Shown piece by piece: positions 19,099 through 30,188 of a stretch of 64,000 bases of DNA. A model generated the notes under the pieces. The model searched no databases and had not been told where the DNA came from. It saw only the letters and a list, made by a program, of their open reading frames with translations. The stretch comes from Armigeres subalbatus (taxonomy: Eukaryota; Arthropoda; Insecta; Diptera; Culicidae). Numbering within the stretch: position 1 is the first letter of the stretch; each line of letters opens with the position of its first letter. The translations under genes were made by a program, and so were the position numbers. The stretch is from the NCBI RefSeq assembly GCF_024139115.2, contig NW_026942923.1, forward strand, positions 1-64,000, read 5' to 3'.

Positions 19099-21599
19099 AT
19101 GTCCTACAAATACCCGTGCTGTGATCAAGGAGAGGATTTCGATGCTAGCGTCAATGTGTGAGAAGTGTCGAGAATGGTACCACTTTGAGTGAGTGAGTAG
19201 GCGTCGATGAAAGCGTCGCCGAGGTGGTCTGGTTCTGTGCGACCTGTCTGGGAGAAGATCGATCCATCCGAGCCTCGTTGGGTGCCCCAGCCATCTCTCC
19301 AGTGGTTTTCAAACATTCTGGCCGGTATGAAGGTAGTAAGACGGAGATTGGTAAGTCGGGAAAGATGAAGTTGACTAAAGGACATATGACGAGGGAACTA
19401 GCGCAGGACAATGATATAGAAGACGTCGATGACGTTGAAGATTCGACAGAAGTAGGAGATCAGGGACAGGCAGAGATAGGCAAGAAGCGCGTAAGCGGAA
19501 GCGAAGTCGTCGCGGAGAATGATCACCATGATTTGTTGCATGCGTTGTCGGACATGATCGGTCGGTATTGTAACCACGTGAAACGTGCCGAGTCTGTTCC
19601 GGTCAAGAATACCAGTCGCGTTCGTGGGTGCTTAAAGAAAGGTGTTAGTGTTCCGTCGGCGGAGTCGACGCGGACCCGCGCTTTGAGAGAACTCAGAGAA
19701 CTCGAAGAGTGGAACCGACTGGAGGAACTTGAAGAGGAGAATCAGCGAAGGATCTTGGAGCTAGAGCGGAAGAGAATTGCCCGCCGGAAGAAGATGTTAG
19801 AGAGAAGATCAGCTCTGAAGATAATCATCGATCTGGACGGAAGCGATGGGGGTTCGTGATCGATGCTGACGATTTTCCGGAATTATGAGATGGCGCACAG
19901 GCTGATAAGTATGGCAGAAGGTGCACTGGAAGATGTGTTTCCTAGGAAGCTTAGGAACAACGTGAAGCCACCGAAACCACGCAAGGCTGAAGTAAAGCGG
20001 GGTACGAGCAGTTGTTATGCTGGAATACCCGACATTAGTCTTCCAAGGCCATTGTTTGAAAGGGAAGTTATTTCCCATTCTTCGGAAGATGAGTTCGATG
20101 TCATTCCGGAGAGAGTCTCCACGAGAGTGAAAGCGATGGAGACAGGATCATCTCGTCTGCAGATTGTATCGAGGACGGTGTTTCCGAGAAACTTGCATAA
20201 GTTTAACGGTGCCGCCGAAGAATGGCCAATTTTGTTTAGTGCGTATGAGCAGGCAAACAAGTCGTGTGGTTTTACCAATGCCGAGAACCTAGTCCGTCTG
20301 CAAGAAGCTCTCCAAGGCAAGGCGTTGGAGGCAGTACGAAACCGGCTTCTCTTACCTGAAAATGTACCGTTGATCATCGAGAAGCTACGGAACAGATCCG
20401 GGAATCCAGAGATTCTATCAAGCAGGTTGGCTAACAGGATCCAGGAATTAGAAGGACCGAATGCTAAGAGTCTAGAGTCGGTAATAGAGTTTGGGAGTGC
20501 CGTTGAAGAATTCACACAGCATCTCAAAGCTGCGGGATTGGCTGATCATCTAAAAAATCCTATTTTGATGCAGAGCTTGATCCAGAAGTTACCTTCGTAC
20601 TACGCCATGGAGTGGGTGGAGTATAAGCGACGCGCGCAGTCAGTTGATTTGGAAACCTTCGGGGGCTTTATGGAAGGTCTTGTGGAAAAGGCGCTTGAAG
20701 CTACCTTTGAGAAGGCGGAGGTACAAGAAAAGGCCAAGAAAAACGATAAGCCGAAAGTAAAAGGATTCGTCCAAGCAACAGACGGAGGAAATATTTCGTT
20801 GAGCAGTCAGCCATGTCAGTCGGATGCGGTGAGGAAACCGGAGCAATCGTTTCAACCACGTTATCGGGATGTAAAATGCTCCGTGTGCCGAGAATCAGGA
20901 CATTTCGGACGAAACTGTCCGGAGTTCGTACAGCAAAGTGTCGAAGATCGGTGGAAAACTGTGGAGCGGTTGAATTTGTGTCCGTGCTGCATGTACGACC
21001 ATGGAGATCTGCCTTGTCGAATAAGGAAGCGCTGCTTGGTAGAAGGGTGTCCGGAGTTTCACAATTCTCTATTGCATAGTGGAGCTGTGCATGATAATAC
21101 CCCATTGGAAGTTCAATGCAATAGTCATCGGCGGTTGAATTCGACAGTTCTGTTTAGGATGGTACCGGTAACATTGACAAATGGAAGCAGACGGGTGCAA
21201 ACTCTAGCTATGATCGATGAAGGTTCGGCTGTGACGCTTATACATTACAAGCTGGCCAAAATATTGAAGGCTGATGGACCAATTCAACCACTGCAAATGT
21301 ACTGGACGAACGGAGTACATCAAAACGAAAGACAGTCGAAAGTTATCAAGATCCAGGTTTGCAGCCAAGGTTCATCGGACAGCTACGATCTTGTAGATGC
21401 TCGAACGGTGAAGAAGTTGTATCTCCCTTCCCAACAGGTACATGCAAAAGATTATTTAGATTTTCCTCACTTGGAGGAGGTGGAAATTCTTAGCTACAGA
21501 AAAGCAGCACCGCTGTTGTTAATAGGAATCGATAATTTACACCTGATCGCTCCGCTCGAGTCCAGAATAGGAGAGTGGGAGAATGATGATGGCATTTAG
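19099..21599 (+). pseudogene. BEL gag-protease with N-terminal PHD-like finger
   Basis: From ATG 19099, PCCDQGEDFDA and, after frameshifts, MCEKCREWYHFE and VVWFCATCLG give a C2-C2...H-C...C2 pattern like a PHD finger. Two frame changes lie within about 100 bp. From about 19224 one frame runs to 21599 apart from a TGA at 19857. It has a Glu/Arg coiled-coil-like region (19700-19820), the Pao gag signature FPRNLHKFNGAAEEWPILFS, and the zinc knuckle CSVCRESGHFGRNC at about 20878-20919. A second Cys-rich cluster (LCPCCMYDHGDLPC) and the protease start AMIDEGSAVTLI follow. The frame ends at GEWENDDGI, where pol would normally follow. Confidence 0.85.
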
Positions 21600-21720
21600 T
21601 TGATGGATGTTCAGTACCACATTCGTATGTAGCGGAGCTACAACAAGCCGAAGGCTAGTGAATAGTTATGAGTAAACCATGCGCTGCTGAGAGCCGCCAC
21701 AGGGTTTACGGGTGGGGGAA

Positions 21721-22151
21721 TGTTGCCGTGGGTAATTCCGACGGGCCTGAAAGGGTGGATGATGCGAACGCGACCGACCTAGGATGGGGCGAACGCGTTT
21801 CGTTTTGTTGTCGTTTAGCGTCGCCGCTGCACATACAGTACGGGACGGCCACAACAAGAGCAAAAAGGAATGAAGGAAGATGGTTTTTTCTCCATCGTAT
21901 ATGAAATTTGTGTATGATTGTATAATTGTGAAAGATTGAATATCGTTGCTGGTGCGAGTCATCGTTAGGTTTAGTTTCCACTGTGTTAGTCACCGTCTTT
22001 TGTACATTGTACTACCGTTACTTACCAATCGTCCGCTAACCTACAGAGGTAGAGGGCAGAAAGAGGCTAGTTGCTGTGGGAGAAAACTAGATTTTGAGTT
22101 TCGTTCACCAACCCACTTGAGATCGTTTTCTTGCACCCGGAGGGTGTAACA
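21721..22151 (+). repeat. BEL 3' LTR (431 bp)
   Basis: Identical in length to the left LTR, with TGTTGCC...TGTAACA ends, and followed by the target duplication CCTGC. Confidence 0.9.
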
Positions 22152-22156
22152 CCTGC

Positions 22157-22639
22157 GGAAGGAATGCGCCACACTACCATCCGTCTGAAAATTTGTCAAT
22201 AGACTAATGACACATCAAATTTTCATCTCCTTGAACCGATCGGCCTCGTTCATCTCGAGCACTCCTTGTCCCTTTCCCACATTTTCTTGCAGCCTTTTTT
22301 CCCCCAGCCGATAAATTTTTCAGAGCCACTCTTTCATTCATACACACACACACACAAAATTTCACTGTCATCATCAATGGACATCTATCATTGAAAGAGC
22401 TTACATGGCTTACAGAGTATTGTTGGTGCGAAAAGGAGAAACAACGCTAAAACTGATTCAGTTAAATCTGTACTGAATTGAACAATCTCAGCACATTACA
22501 AAATAATCCACCAGCGTCCATCGTAATCACTACATTCTTCCTCTACTCTACTCTTTAAAAGGACAAGAGAATATATTACGTGCCCCTAACATCATGTACA
22601 AGCTTGCATCATCAGCTAAATACACCGGAAATAAATATC
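22157..22639. other. Sequence right of the BEL insertion, no gene seen
   Basis: Contains a short CA run (22342-22356) and otherwise unremarkable AT-rich sequence leading into the satellite array. Confidence 0.45.
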
Positions 22640-24440
22640 AAACCAATTTGATTAAAAAAAATCCGAATCCAATAAAATTTTTATCCAAAATCAAAACTAA
22701 ATCCAGTCTAAGCCCAGTTCAAATTTAACTCATATTCAATACAAATCCAGCTCGAAACCAATTCATATCCAATCCAAATCTAATTTAATTTCAATCCAAG
22801 TTCAATCCAAAACCAATAATAATCGAGTCCAAATCCAATTCAAAATTCAATCCAAGTTCAATCCTTATCCAATCCAATCCAAATAAAATCCAAATTGAAT
22901 TCAAATCCAATCTAAATCAAATTCAATAGTATCCACATCCTAACAAATACAATCCAATCCAAATCCAACAAACGTTCAATAAAAGCACACGCAAATTGAA
23001 TACAAAGCGATATCCAAATCCAATCCAATTCATATTCAAATCCTATACAATTCCAATTTAAATAAGATCCAAATTTAAAAAAATCTATACCCAATGAAAA
23101 AAAATCCGAATCCAAATAATTCAAATTCTAATCTAATCTAAATTTTGTTCATTCCAATTTAAATAAGATCCAAATAAAAAAAAATATCCGAGCCCAAATA
23201 AAAATTCAATCCAAACTAAAATACAAATCCAATCTATTCAATTCAAATCCAGTCCAAATCTAATCCATATCAAATGCATATCCAATTCAAATCCAATCCA
23301 TGTAACACCCAAATCCTATCCAAATCGATTCCAAATCCAATCCAATTCGTCCAAGTCAAACTCGAATCCAAATCAAGCCCAGTCCAATTCTAATCCAAAT
23401 TAATATTAAAACCAATCTGAACCCAGTTCAAATCCAGTCCAAATCCAATCCATATCAAACGCATATCCAATTTTAATTCAATCCACGTAAAATCCAAATT
23501 CAATCCATGTAAAATACAAACCCAATCCAAATCTAATTCAAATCCAATTCGAATCCAATTCAAGTTCAATCCAAATACAATCCAAATGCAATCTAAATCT
23601 AATTCAAGTCCAATCTAAATCCAATTCAAAACCAATTCAAATCGAAGCCATTCCAAATCTAATTCAAATCAAAATCTAATCCAAATCCAATACAAATACA
23701 ATCCTCATCCAAATTCAATTCAAGTCAAATCTAAATCCAATTCAATTCATATCCAGTTCAAATCCAATCCATATCAAATGCATAACCAATTTAAATTCAA
23801 TCCATGTAAAATCCAAATCCACTCTATGTAAAATCCAAATCCAATTCAAATCGAGTCCAAATCCAATCCCAATCCAATTCCACTCCAATACAAGTAATGT
23901 AATATTAATTTGCTTCAAACCCAATCCGCAAATAATCAAAATCCAATAGAAATCCTAGCAAAACCAATCCAAATCCAATTCAAAATCCAATAGAAATCCA
24001 AATCAAAACCAATCCAAATCCAATTCAAACCCAGTTCAATTCTAATTCATTTCAAAACCAATCCGAACCCAATTCAATCCAAATCCATTTCAAATTCAAT
24101 CCAAATTCAAGCCATATCAAATGCTTATCGATTCAAATCCAACCCAAATCGAGTTCAAATCCAATAGAAATCCAAATCAAAACCAATCCAAATTCAATTC
24201 AAATGTAATCCAAATCCAATCCATATCGAATGCATATCCAATTCAAATCCAATCCATGTAAAATCCAAATTCAATTCAAATCGAAACCAAATCCAATCCA
24301 AACCAATTCGGATACAATCCAAGTCCAATCCAAATGCAATCTTAATCCCATTCAAAACAAATTCAAATCCATTTAAAATACAATGCAAATTGAATCCAAA
24401 TCCAATCCAAATAGAATTTAATTTCAATACAAATCTATCC
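22640..24440. repeat. Degenerate CCAAATCCAATT satellite array, about 1.8 kb
   Basis: Hundreds of short units based on CAAATC and CAATTC, giving a loose 12-mer such as TCCAAATCCAAT with many substitutions. There are longer-range repeats too, for example AATCCATATCAAATGCATATCCAA recurring near 23270, 23450, 23770 and 24220. The open frames on minus (DWIGFELD-type) are products of the repeat, not genes. The same repeat in opposite orientation is at 50560-51010. Confidence 0.9.
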
Positions 24441-24639
24441 AAACATCACTTTTTTTTTAACACTTGCATCTCTTGCGTTTCTATTAAGCCAACAAACAAC
24501 GATCCTGTTCATTATTTTGAGATTTTGTAGTACTGTCTATTTCTATGCTTCTACATCCATTCTTATATCCATTATATTACACCAACATATTCTGCAGTGA
24601 CGACACATAAAGTAGAAAACTCATTTATTTTTTTTTGCT

Positions 24640-24850
24640 GAGACCTACTCGCTCAACACTATTCTATATCTTTGGAGACCTGCTCGCTCCTTTTTTTTTG
24701 TGGAGACCTACTCGCTCCTTTTTTGTGGAGACCTACTCACTCCTTTTTTTTGTGGAGACCTACTCGCTCCTTTTTTTGTGGAGTACTACTCGCTCCTTTT
24801 GTGGAGACCTACACGCTCCTTTTTTTATAGAGTCTTACTCGCTCTACTTA
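24640..24850. repeat. Minisatellite, GAGACCTACTCGCTCC plus T-run, 7-8 copies
   Basis: Tandem units of roughly 23-30 bp, each GAGACCTACTCGCTCC followed by a T-tract of variable length and GTGGA. The first and last units are diverged. The short open frames across it (rich in RSFF-type peptides) follow from the repeat. Confidence 0.85.
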
Positions 24851-25032
24851 AAGACAATTATGTATTGTCACCGCAGAATTTTTTATGGTCTACTCATTTC
24901 ATTAGGAAACACAGGAACCTACTCGTCCTAGCTACTTGTCCAATTTTCCATAACTATGCATCTTATTCTCTTTTTCTGTCTTCTGTTCTCAACATAAAAC
25001 TGAAGATCGTATAACCTCAATAATTTTCAATT

Positions 25033-25230
25033 GTCCAGACCAAGATGAATACACAGCTAGGTGTTTCAATCTGACCAATTTATGGACGAGAAGAAGGCGG
25101 GGGTGAAAAATTCATTTTCGGTGCAAAACATAAACAAACCGGCTGGCTCTCCCATACTAAAATCCAAGATGGCTGAATCGTGAATTTGGCAGATTGGAAC
25201 ACCTAGTGGTGTATTCATCTTGGTCCAGAC
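25033..25230. mobile_element. 198-bp palindromic MITE
   Basis: Left arm GACCAAGATGAATACACAG...GGTGTTTCAATCTG is complementary to the right arm CAGATTGGAACACC...GTGTATTCATCTTGGTC, with few mismatches over about 40 bp. Confidence 0.8.
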
Positions 25231-25638
25231 CTGACCGAGTTGTTCAGACTCGATCGTGGTTACCCAGACAACGCATCAAAGCCACGATTTTTTTTTGTCC
25301 GATGCCTTCAACACACTTCAACATTCAGATTAACAAAAAAATGATATTACCTTGTTATCATTACCGTTATGCGGTGGCCGTACATTTGAGACGTAGGCAA
25401 TTTTCAACATTCGAAAATTGTATACAACTCACATTTAAAATTAATCCTTTTCGCTACATACCTTTATTACGCAACGCCGGCTTGGAACCAAGAACGGCAT
25501 TTACATTTTTTTTATTCTTCCAAGATAGATCGCGCTTGGAAAAACATAAACAAACATCATGATTTCACAATCAGTTTCCCAATAGAGCTAGAAATTTGCT
25601 AACAGGTCCACCACTTTTTTTATTTTTTAGTCACTACA
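25231..25638. other. Right end of the 7-kb insertion, no gene seen
   Basis: No conserved frame or repeat is recognised in this stretch. The open frame starting at 25194 crosses the MITE and has no recognisable motif. Confidence 0.45.
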
Positions 25639-26160
25639 CGGACTACCATTCCGCAGGAGGATGCGAAGTTTATGCATCGTTGACCGTTGTCATTCGATAC
25701 GGTGTGCAGACTATCCGGTCCGATGACCGGTCTATACATTTCCTCCCTTCCTACCTGCGCGTTCATGTCACCGATGACGATTTTGACGTCCCGCAGTGGG
25801 CATCCATCGTATGTCTGCTCCAGCTGTGCGTAGAACGCTTCTTTCTCGTCGTCGGGTCTCCCTTCGTGTGGGCAGTGCACGTTGATGATGCTATAGTTGA
25901 AGAAACGGCCTTTAATCCTCAGCTTGCACATCCATGCGTTGATTGGCTGCCACCCAATCACGCGTTGGCGCATCTTACCCAGCACTATGAAGCCGGTTCC
26001 CAGCTCGTTGGTGGTGCCACAGTTTGGTAGAAGGTAGCCGCCCGATGCCCGCTTTTCCACACTTTCTGTCCTGTCCAGCAAATCTCCTGCAGCGCCACGA
26101 CGTCGAAGTTGCGGGGATGTAATTCATCGTAGATCATCCTGTCGCAACCTGCGAAACCTA
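25639..26160 (-). pseudogene. LINE A, middle segment: APE-type endonuclease
   Basis: On minus: GFAGCDRMIYDELHPRNFD, then VVALQEICWTGQ, INVHCPHEGRPDDEKEAFYA and VIGDMNAQVGREE. These are the central motifs of a LINE apurinic endonuclease, including the catalytic Glu of the QE motif and the Asp/Asn of GDMNAQ. The segment is bounded on the right by a TA and a 4-kb TIR element. Its upstream codons (WKLGTWNCKSL) lie at 30189-30240. Confidence 0.8.
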
Positions 26161-27479
26161 CCCGGATAAAAAATATGATTAGAATATTATAAATTTTACT
26201 GTTACATCACCATGTAAAACATAGAAATTACCAATGAATGTAATGGAATTTTAACAACTAAATCACATAATCAGAGACAATTGTTTTCCATGATTAAATG
26301 AATGGTAAATGGGACTTTTACAATAAACAAGGGGGGTTGTTATGTATCTTTACAATAAAAAAATCGAAAAATTTTCATACAAAATTCAGAGCAAAACAAT
26401 TGATTTAACGGTTCTTCAATGGGATGATTTCGAAGGCCAAAACAATAGAAAACAATGTGTTTCAAATGTTTTTTCTTAATTTTTTTTATTGTTTTACAGT
26501 AGAAATACAATGGGATTTTAAATAAATTTCACTTCAATCTCGACTTCAATATTACAATAAAAATACAATTCAATTTAATGATGTACAATTTATTTTATTG
26601 GTACTATTTCAATTTAGTTTTAAATTTTATTTGTAATCAGTAAATTTAAATTTTGTTCCATTTTTAATATATTTTTACGATAATTCTACTTCAGCTTTAA
26701 TTAAATTCAATTCAGCTTTAATTTAATTTCAATTTGATTTTAGTTCAATTTGTGTTCGAATTAAAATTAAAATTATTAGTGGTATTGTTAAGTGCGTTAA
26801 CTGGTTAACTGCTATTCAGACCGGGATTCATAAACGTAGATTTCAGTCGCCAATGATGCAACCGGCTATACTCACTGAAGTCGCTGCAACTAATGCTGCT
26901 CGCATTTTTTTCCTGTGGAAGATGTAAATTATAAAATAATGTCAGGTTTCTTACAAAAAGTATAAGCCGAGAAGAAAAACAAAAGTTACCTGTTTATTTT
27001 TTTATTGTATCCCGTTGGTGATATAGCTCGATGATAGTCGCCGAACGATATTGAATCATCAGTGATGTTGGCATGCAGCAGTGTTTTATCATTAATTCAA
27101 TTTCTGAAAAGGAACAAGGATACATGTTAATAAAAAATTTGCGAACTGCTTCGGCGGTGTAAATCAAGGGACCCCTCCCTGAAAGTCTTCCACGTAAAAA
27201 ACAATAATGTTACTAGGCACATACATTCCAAAACTTATACTTTTCATTAACTTATTAATGTTATTACTTTTTGGTATGGGATCATTCATCAGATGGCATA
27301 ATGAATTAGTGTATTGATATTTTCGAATAGGTTGTTGCTTATAAGGTTTTAATTTATAAGTTTTTTTTCTTTACGTGTTGAAAGATATATCCCACATCAA
27401 AATGATCCGGTATCATGATGATAACACTAATATAGATACCTTGATAGATACTCACCACGGTACAGCGGGAAATGATCGG

Positions 27480-29340
27480 CCGTTGCTTGCTCGCAGAATC
27501 AGTATTGTCGGCGTAGCATCAACTTAGAATTTGGAAGTCGGGACTTCCGAACCGAACTTTCTTCCGAAATTTTATCTGTCAAACTAATTGATGTGTTGTG
27601 CATCTGTGCATCTTTAGACGATCCCCACCGATGTGTATCCAAATGAGTGTCTAGTATAGGAACGAAATGCGTTCATATTTTATTTATGCACTTGTTCTCG
27701 CACCGGTTGTTTCTATCAAGGTTGTTGAAGTGCAATCATGCTTCGCACCGGTGGTGAATATCCGGTTGCTATTGAGGCAAACACGGAAATAAATAATATC
27801 AGGAAAAAATTATTATTTATTTTCAAATTTTTCAGAACGCGCTCCAACTTTTGTAATATAAATATGTGCGTAATGCATTTTGTGATTATCAGATTAGCTA
27901 GACACACATCTGCTAGGTGGCGCTAGCTTATATGCAATAATTTAGTGAGGTGGATATCTCGAGATCTATAAGACTCAGAAAGATTTTGTCTTCTGCAAAG
28001 TTGTTCGGGTAGCCATAACATTTATGATGGAGACTAGTTTAGTTTGGAATTCATACGCATAACGGCGCTAGTGTATGAAAAACAACCTGTTAGGTTAAAT
28101 ATTTCTAAATCCGTTAGAGTTAGAAAGTGGCCATCTTCTACAAAGTTATCCGAATTATTTGTTAGGTTGGTTATTGTGTAAGATTTAAAAGGGTAGTCAA
28201 AACCAGAAGTTTAGGTTGAAACCGCAATACTCGTTGGCGCTCGAGTTGAGTCGAATCGAGTCAAGAACGAGACACTGAAGATGGCCTTACTGTAGAAGTC
28301 GAAATAAGTATCTGTCAAAGGTACAACCAAGTGGTGGAATTAAATGGAATTGTACGAACTCGTCTTATGGCAAGTAACTTTGTAGAATACGGCAATATTC
28401 TGAAAGTTCCAGATTTTGAGATATTTAGCCTATCAGTTTATTTCTTATACACTAGCGCCGCTAAGCGTTTGTGTTTAAAACTAAACTTGCTTGCATCATG
28501 ACGGTTTTCACCACCCGAACAACTTTGTGGAATACGGCAATATTCTAAAAATTTCAGTTTTCGAAATATCTAACCTAGCAGTTTATTTACACTAGCGCCA
28601 CCAAGCGGTTATATCTTAATCTAAAGCTGCGTTGGTCATAATGGTTTTGACCTCCCGAACAACTTTGTAGAAGACGCCAATATTCTAAAAATTCCAGATT
28701 TCGAGATATCTAACCTATCAGGTTATTTCATATGCACTAGCGCCGCCAATCAGTTGAAATTCAAACTAAACTGACCTCCATCACAATGGTTTTGATGATG
28801 AATAACCGAACAATTTTTCAGAAGGCGGCACATTTTTTATTTATGCGTTACTCTTTATTTCCGTGTGATGGTTTGGCAACGGTTGGAGCGGGTCGCCAAA
28901 TTTGCCAACTCGCTATTCACCTAAGGTTGCGTTTACATTTCCCAAACCCGTTTACCAACGACCGGTGCGAGTTCGCGTCATGATAGAGGTTGCTATTTTG
29001 GCTTTATTTACACACTGGTGGGGATCGTCTTAGGCGAATCCAGCGCACTACTTCCGAAGTTGGGAGATAGTCTGTATCTGGATCTGGATCTGTATCTGGA
29101 GAAAAATCCAACTTCGATATAAAAAGCGTACTAACTTTGTACCGGATAAAGAATAATAAAAGGAACACTTCGTTTATTGTCGGCGTAGCACCAAGTTAGA
29201 ATTCGGAAGTCGGGACTTCCGAACCGAACTTTCTTACGAAGTTTTATTTGTCAAACTAGTTGATGCGTTGTTTAGCGCATCTTTAGGCGATTCCAGCGCC
29301 CTACTTCCGAAGTTGGGAAAGTTACCTATATCTGGAGAAA
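27480..29340. repeat. Fold-back structure with inverted arms and 140-150-bp repeats
   Basis: Segments on the left recur inverted on the right. TTTAGACGATCCCCACC near 27615 pairs with GGTGGGGATCGTCTTAGG near 29018, and AACACGGAAATAAA near 27780 with TTTATTTCCGTGTGA near 28855. Inside, the right arm has three to four tandem units marked by GAACAACTTTGTAGAA, CAATATTCTAAAAATT and ACACTAGCGCC (28370-28820). The left arm has similar units on minus (27930-28170). Direct repeats containing GGAAGTCGGGACTTCCGAAC occur at about 27534 and 29205. Confidence 0.65.
28262..28325 (+). ncRNA. Hammerhead-ribozyme-like motif at the fold-back centre
   Basis: GACA + CTGAAGA (28275-28281) + a weak stem II + GAAA (28301-28304) + TAAGTATC + TGTC. 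GACA pairs with TGTC as stem I, and stem III would be two U-A pairs with a 2-nt loop. It matches the motif behind the Penelope element at 42270-42328, in which stem II is better. Stem II is degraded here, so activity is doubtful. Confidence 0.4.
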
Positions 29341-29394
29341 AATCCAACTTCGGTATAAAAAGCGGTATAAATTTATTCCGGATACACAATACTT

Positions 29395-29723
29395 CACGCT
29401 AAAAATGAACTACTCAAAATTGAGTCGAATCCGACTCATTTTCATTAAAAACGGGACAACTCAAAATTTGAGTAAAAGATACTACTTCAATAAAATGATG
29501 ATTGCACTTAAACTAGGAGTCTGTTTTTCGTAAAATGCACTTAGATAGATAGATAAACTTGATTCGCATCTGTCGTATTAAAAATTGATGGAAGGCCAAG
29601 CTTAACTTTCGCGAAATCATTATTTTACTGAAGTAGTATCTTTTACTCAAATTTTGAGTTGTCCCGTTTTTAATGAAAATGAGTCGGATTCGACTCAATT
29701 TTGAGTAGTTCATTTTTAGCGTG
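29395..29723. mobile_element. 329-bp palindromic MITE with about 110-bp arms
   Basis: Left arm CACGCTAAAAATGAACTACTC...CTTCAATAAAATGATGA and right arm TCATTATTTTACTGAAG...GAGTAGTTCATTTTTAGCGTG are complementary almost without mismatch. Each arm contains smaller palindromes (CTCAAAATTGAG, ACTCAAAATTTGAGT). Around 100 bp of non-palindromic sequence separates them. Confidence 0.9.
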
Positions 29724-30188
29724 TTCGTCTTCTCACTAATCACAAACAAAATTGTACACGCTCATCTAAATCAAGTCATTCTCCAAGTAAAATTAAAAGT
29801 GAAAGATTTTGTTCCTTTGAATTTTTAAATTTAAATTGATCAGAACATGAATATTTCAAGACCTGCAATTAAAACATATATTTGAAAATCGGTAGAATTT
29901 ATTTATTTTATTTTCTTTAAAACGGATTATCTGATCACCGAGATATAATACTTTTATAATTTGTTTAATTTTTGGATGAGCAATATAAAACATAAGCGAA
30001 CAATTAAAATATTATAGAATGTATCGGTCACATTTAAATGTATTGTACTTTTAAAGTAAGTACAATAAAGGATTTTTACAACCGTGAAAAATCTACAATA
30101 AAAGTACAATAGATTGTATTATTTACCATACAACCAATTGAATTCCAATGGATCATACCATACAAGGAACTGTAAATTTTTATCCGGG

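Larger units (their letters stand above)
18649..22151 (+). mobile_element. BEL/Pao retrotransposon, non-autonomous, young
   Basis: LTRs of 431 bp (18649-19079 and 21721-22151) flanked by the 5-bp duplication CCTGC (18644-18648, 22152-22156). Reading both LTRs I count three differences, all in the segment starting CGCTAGCC/CGCTAACC. The interior (2.64 kb) keeps gag and the start of protease but has no RT, RNase H or integrase. The polypurine GGGTGGGGGAA precedes the right LTR. Movement would have needed proteins from another element. Confidence 0.9.
18583..25638. mobile_element. 7.06-kb composite insertion splitting LINE A
   Basis: The 6-bp sequence CGGACT occurs on both sides (18577-18582 and 25639-25644). 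Removing the intervening DNA joins the LINE endonuclease frame (CGMVVR to STFFPR). The insertion holds a BEL element, a 1.8-kb satellite, a minisatellite and a MITE. The outer ends GTCGTATCCG and TCACTACA are not inverted repeats, so the class of the outermost element is unknown. Confidence 0.6.
26161..30188. mobile_element. 4.03-kb TA-flanked TIR element splitting LINE A
   Basis: The ends CCCGGATAAAAA and TTTTTATCCGGG are inverted repeats flanked by TA (26159-26160, 30189-30190). Weaker pairing continues inward (TTTACAGTT-like and CCATTGGAATT-like segments). Excision would rejoin the LINE frame (TWNCKSL to GFAGCDR). No transposase is visible; the interior contains a fold-back with tandem repeats and a MITE. 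A 209-bp relative with similar ends is at 33314-33522. Confidence 0.75.

Noticed and set aside
22912..24442. Minus-strand open frames rich in Trp, Ile and Asp as membrane peptides
   Set aside because: They are translations of the CCAAATCC satellite.
24640..24850. CRISPR-like array
   Set aside because: Repeat and spacer lengths vary, the spacers are T-runs, and the DNA is eukaryotic.
25194..25562. 122-codon open frame
   Set aside because: Crosses the end of a MITE, shows no conserved motif and has AT-rich codon content like the flanking intergenic DNA.
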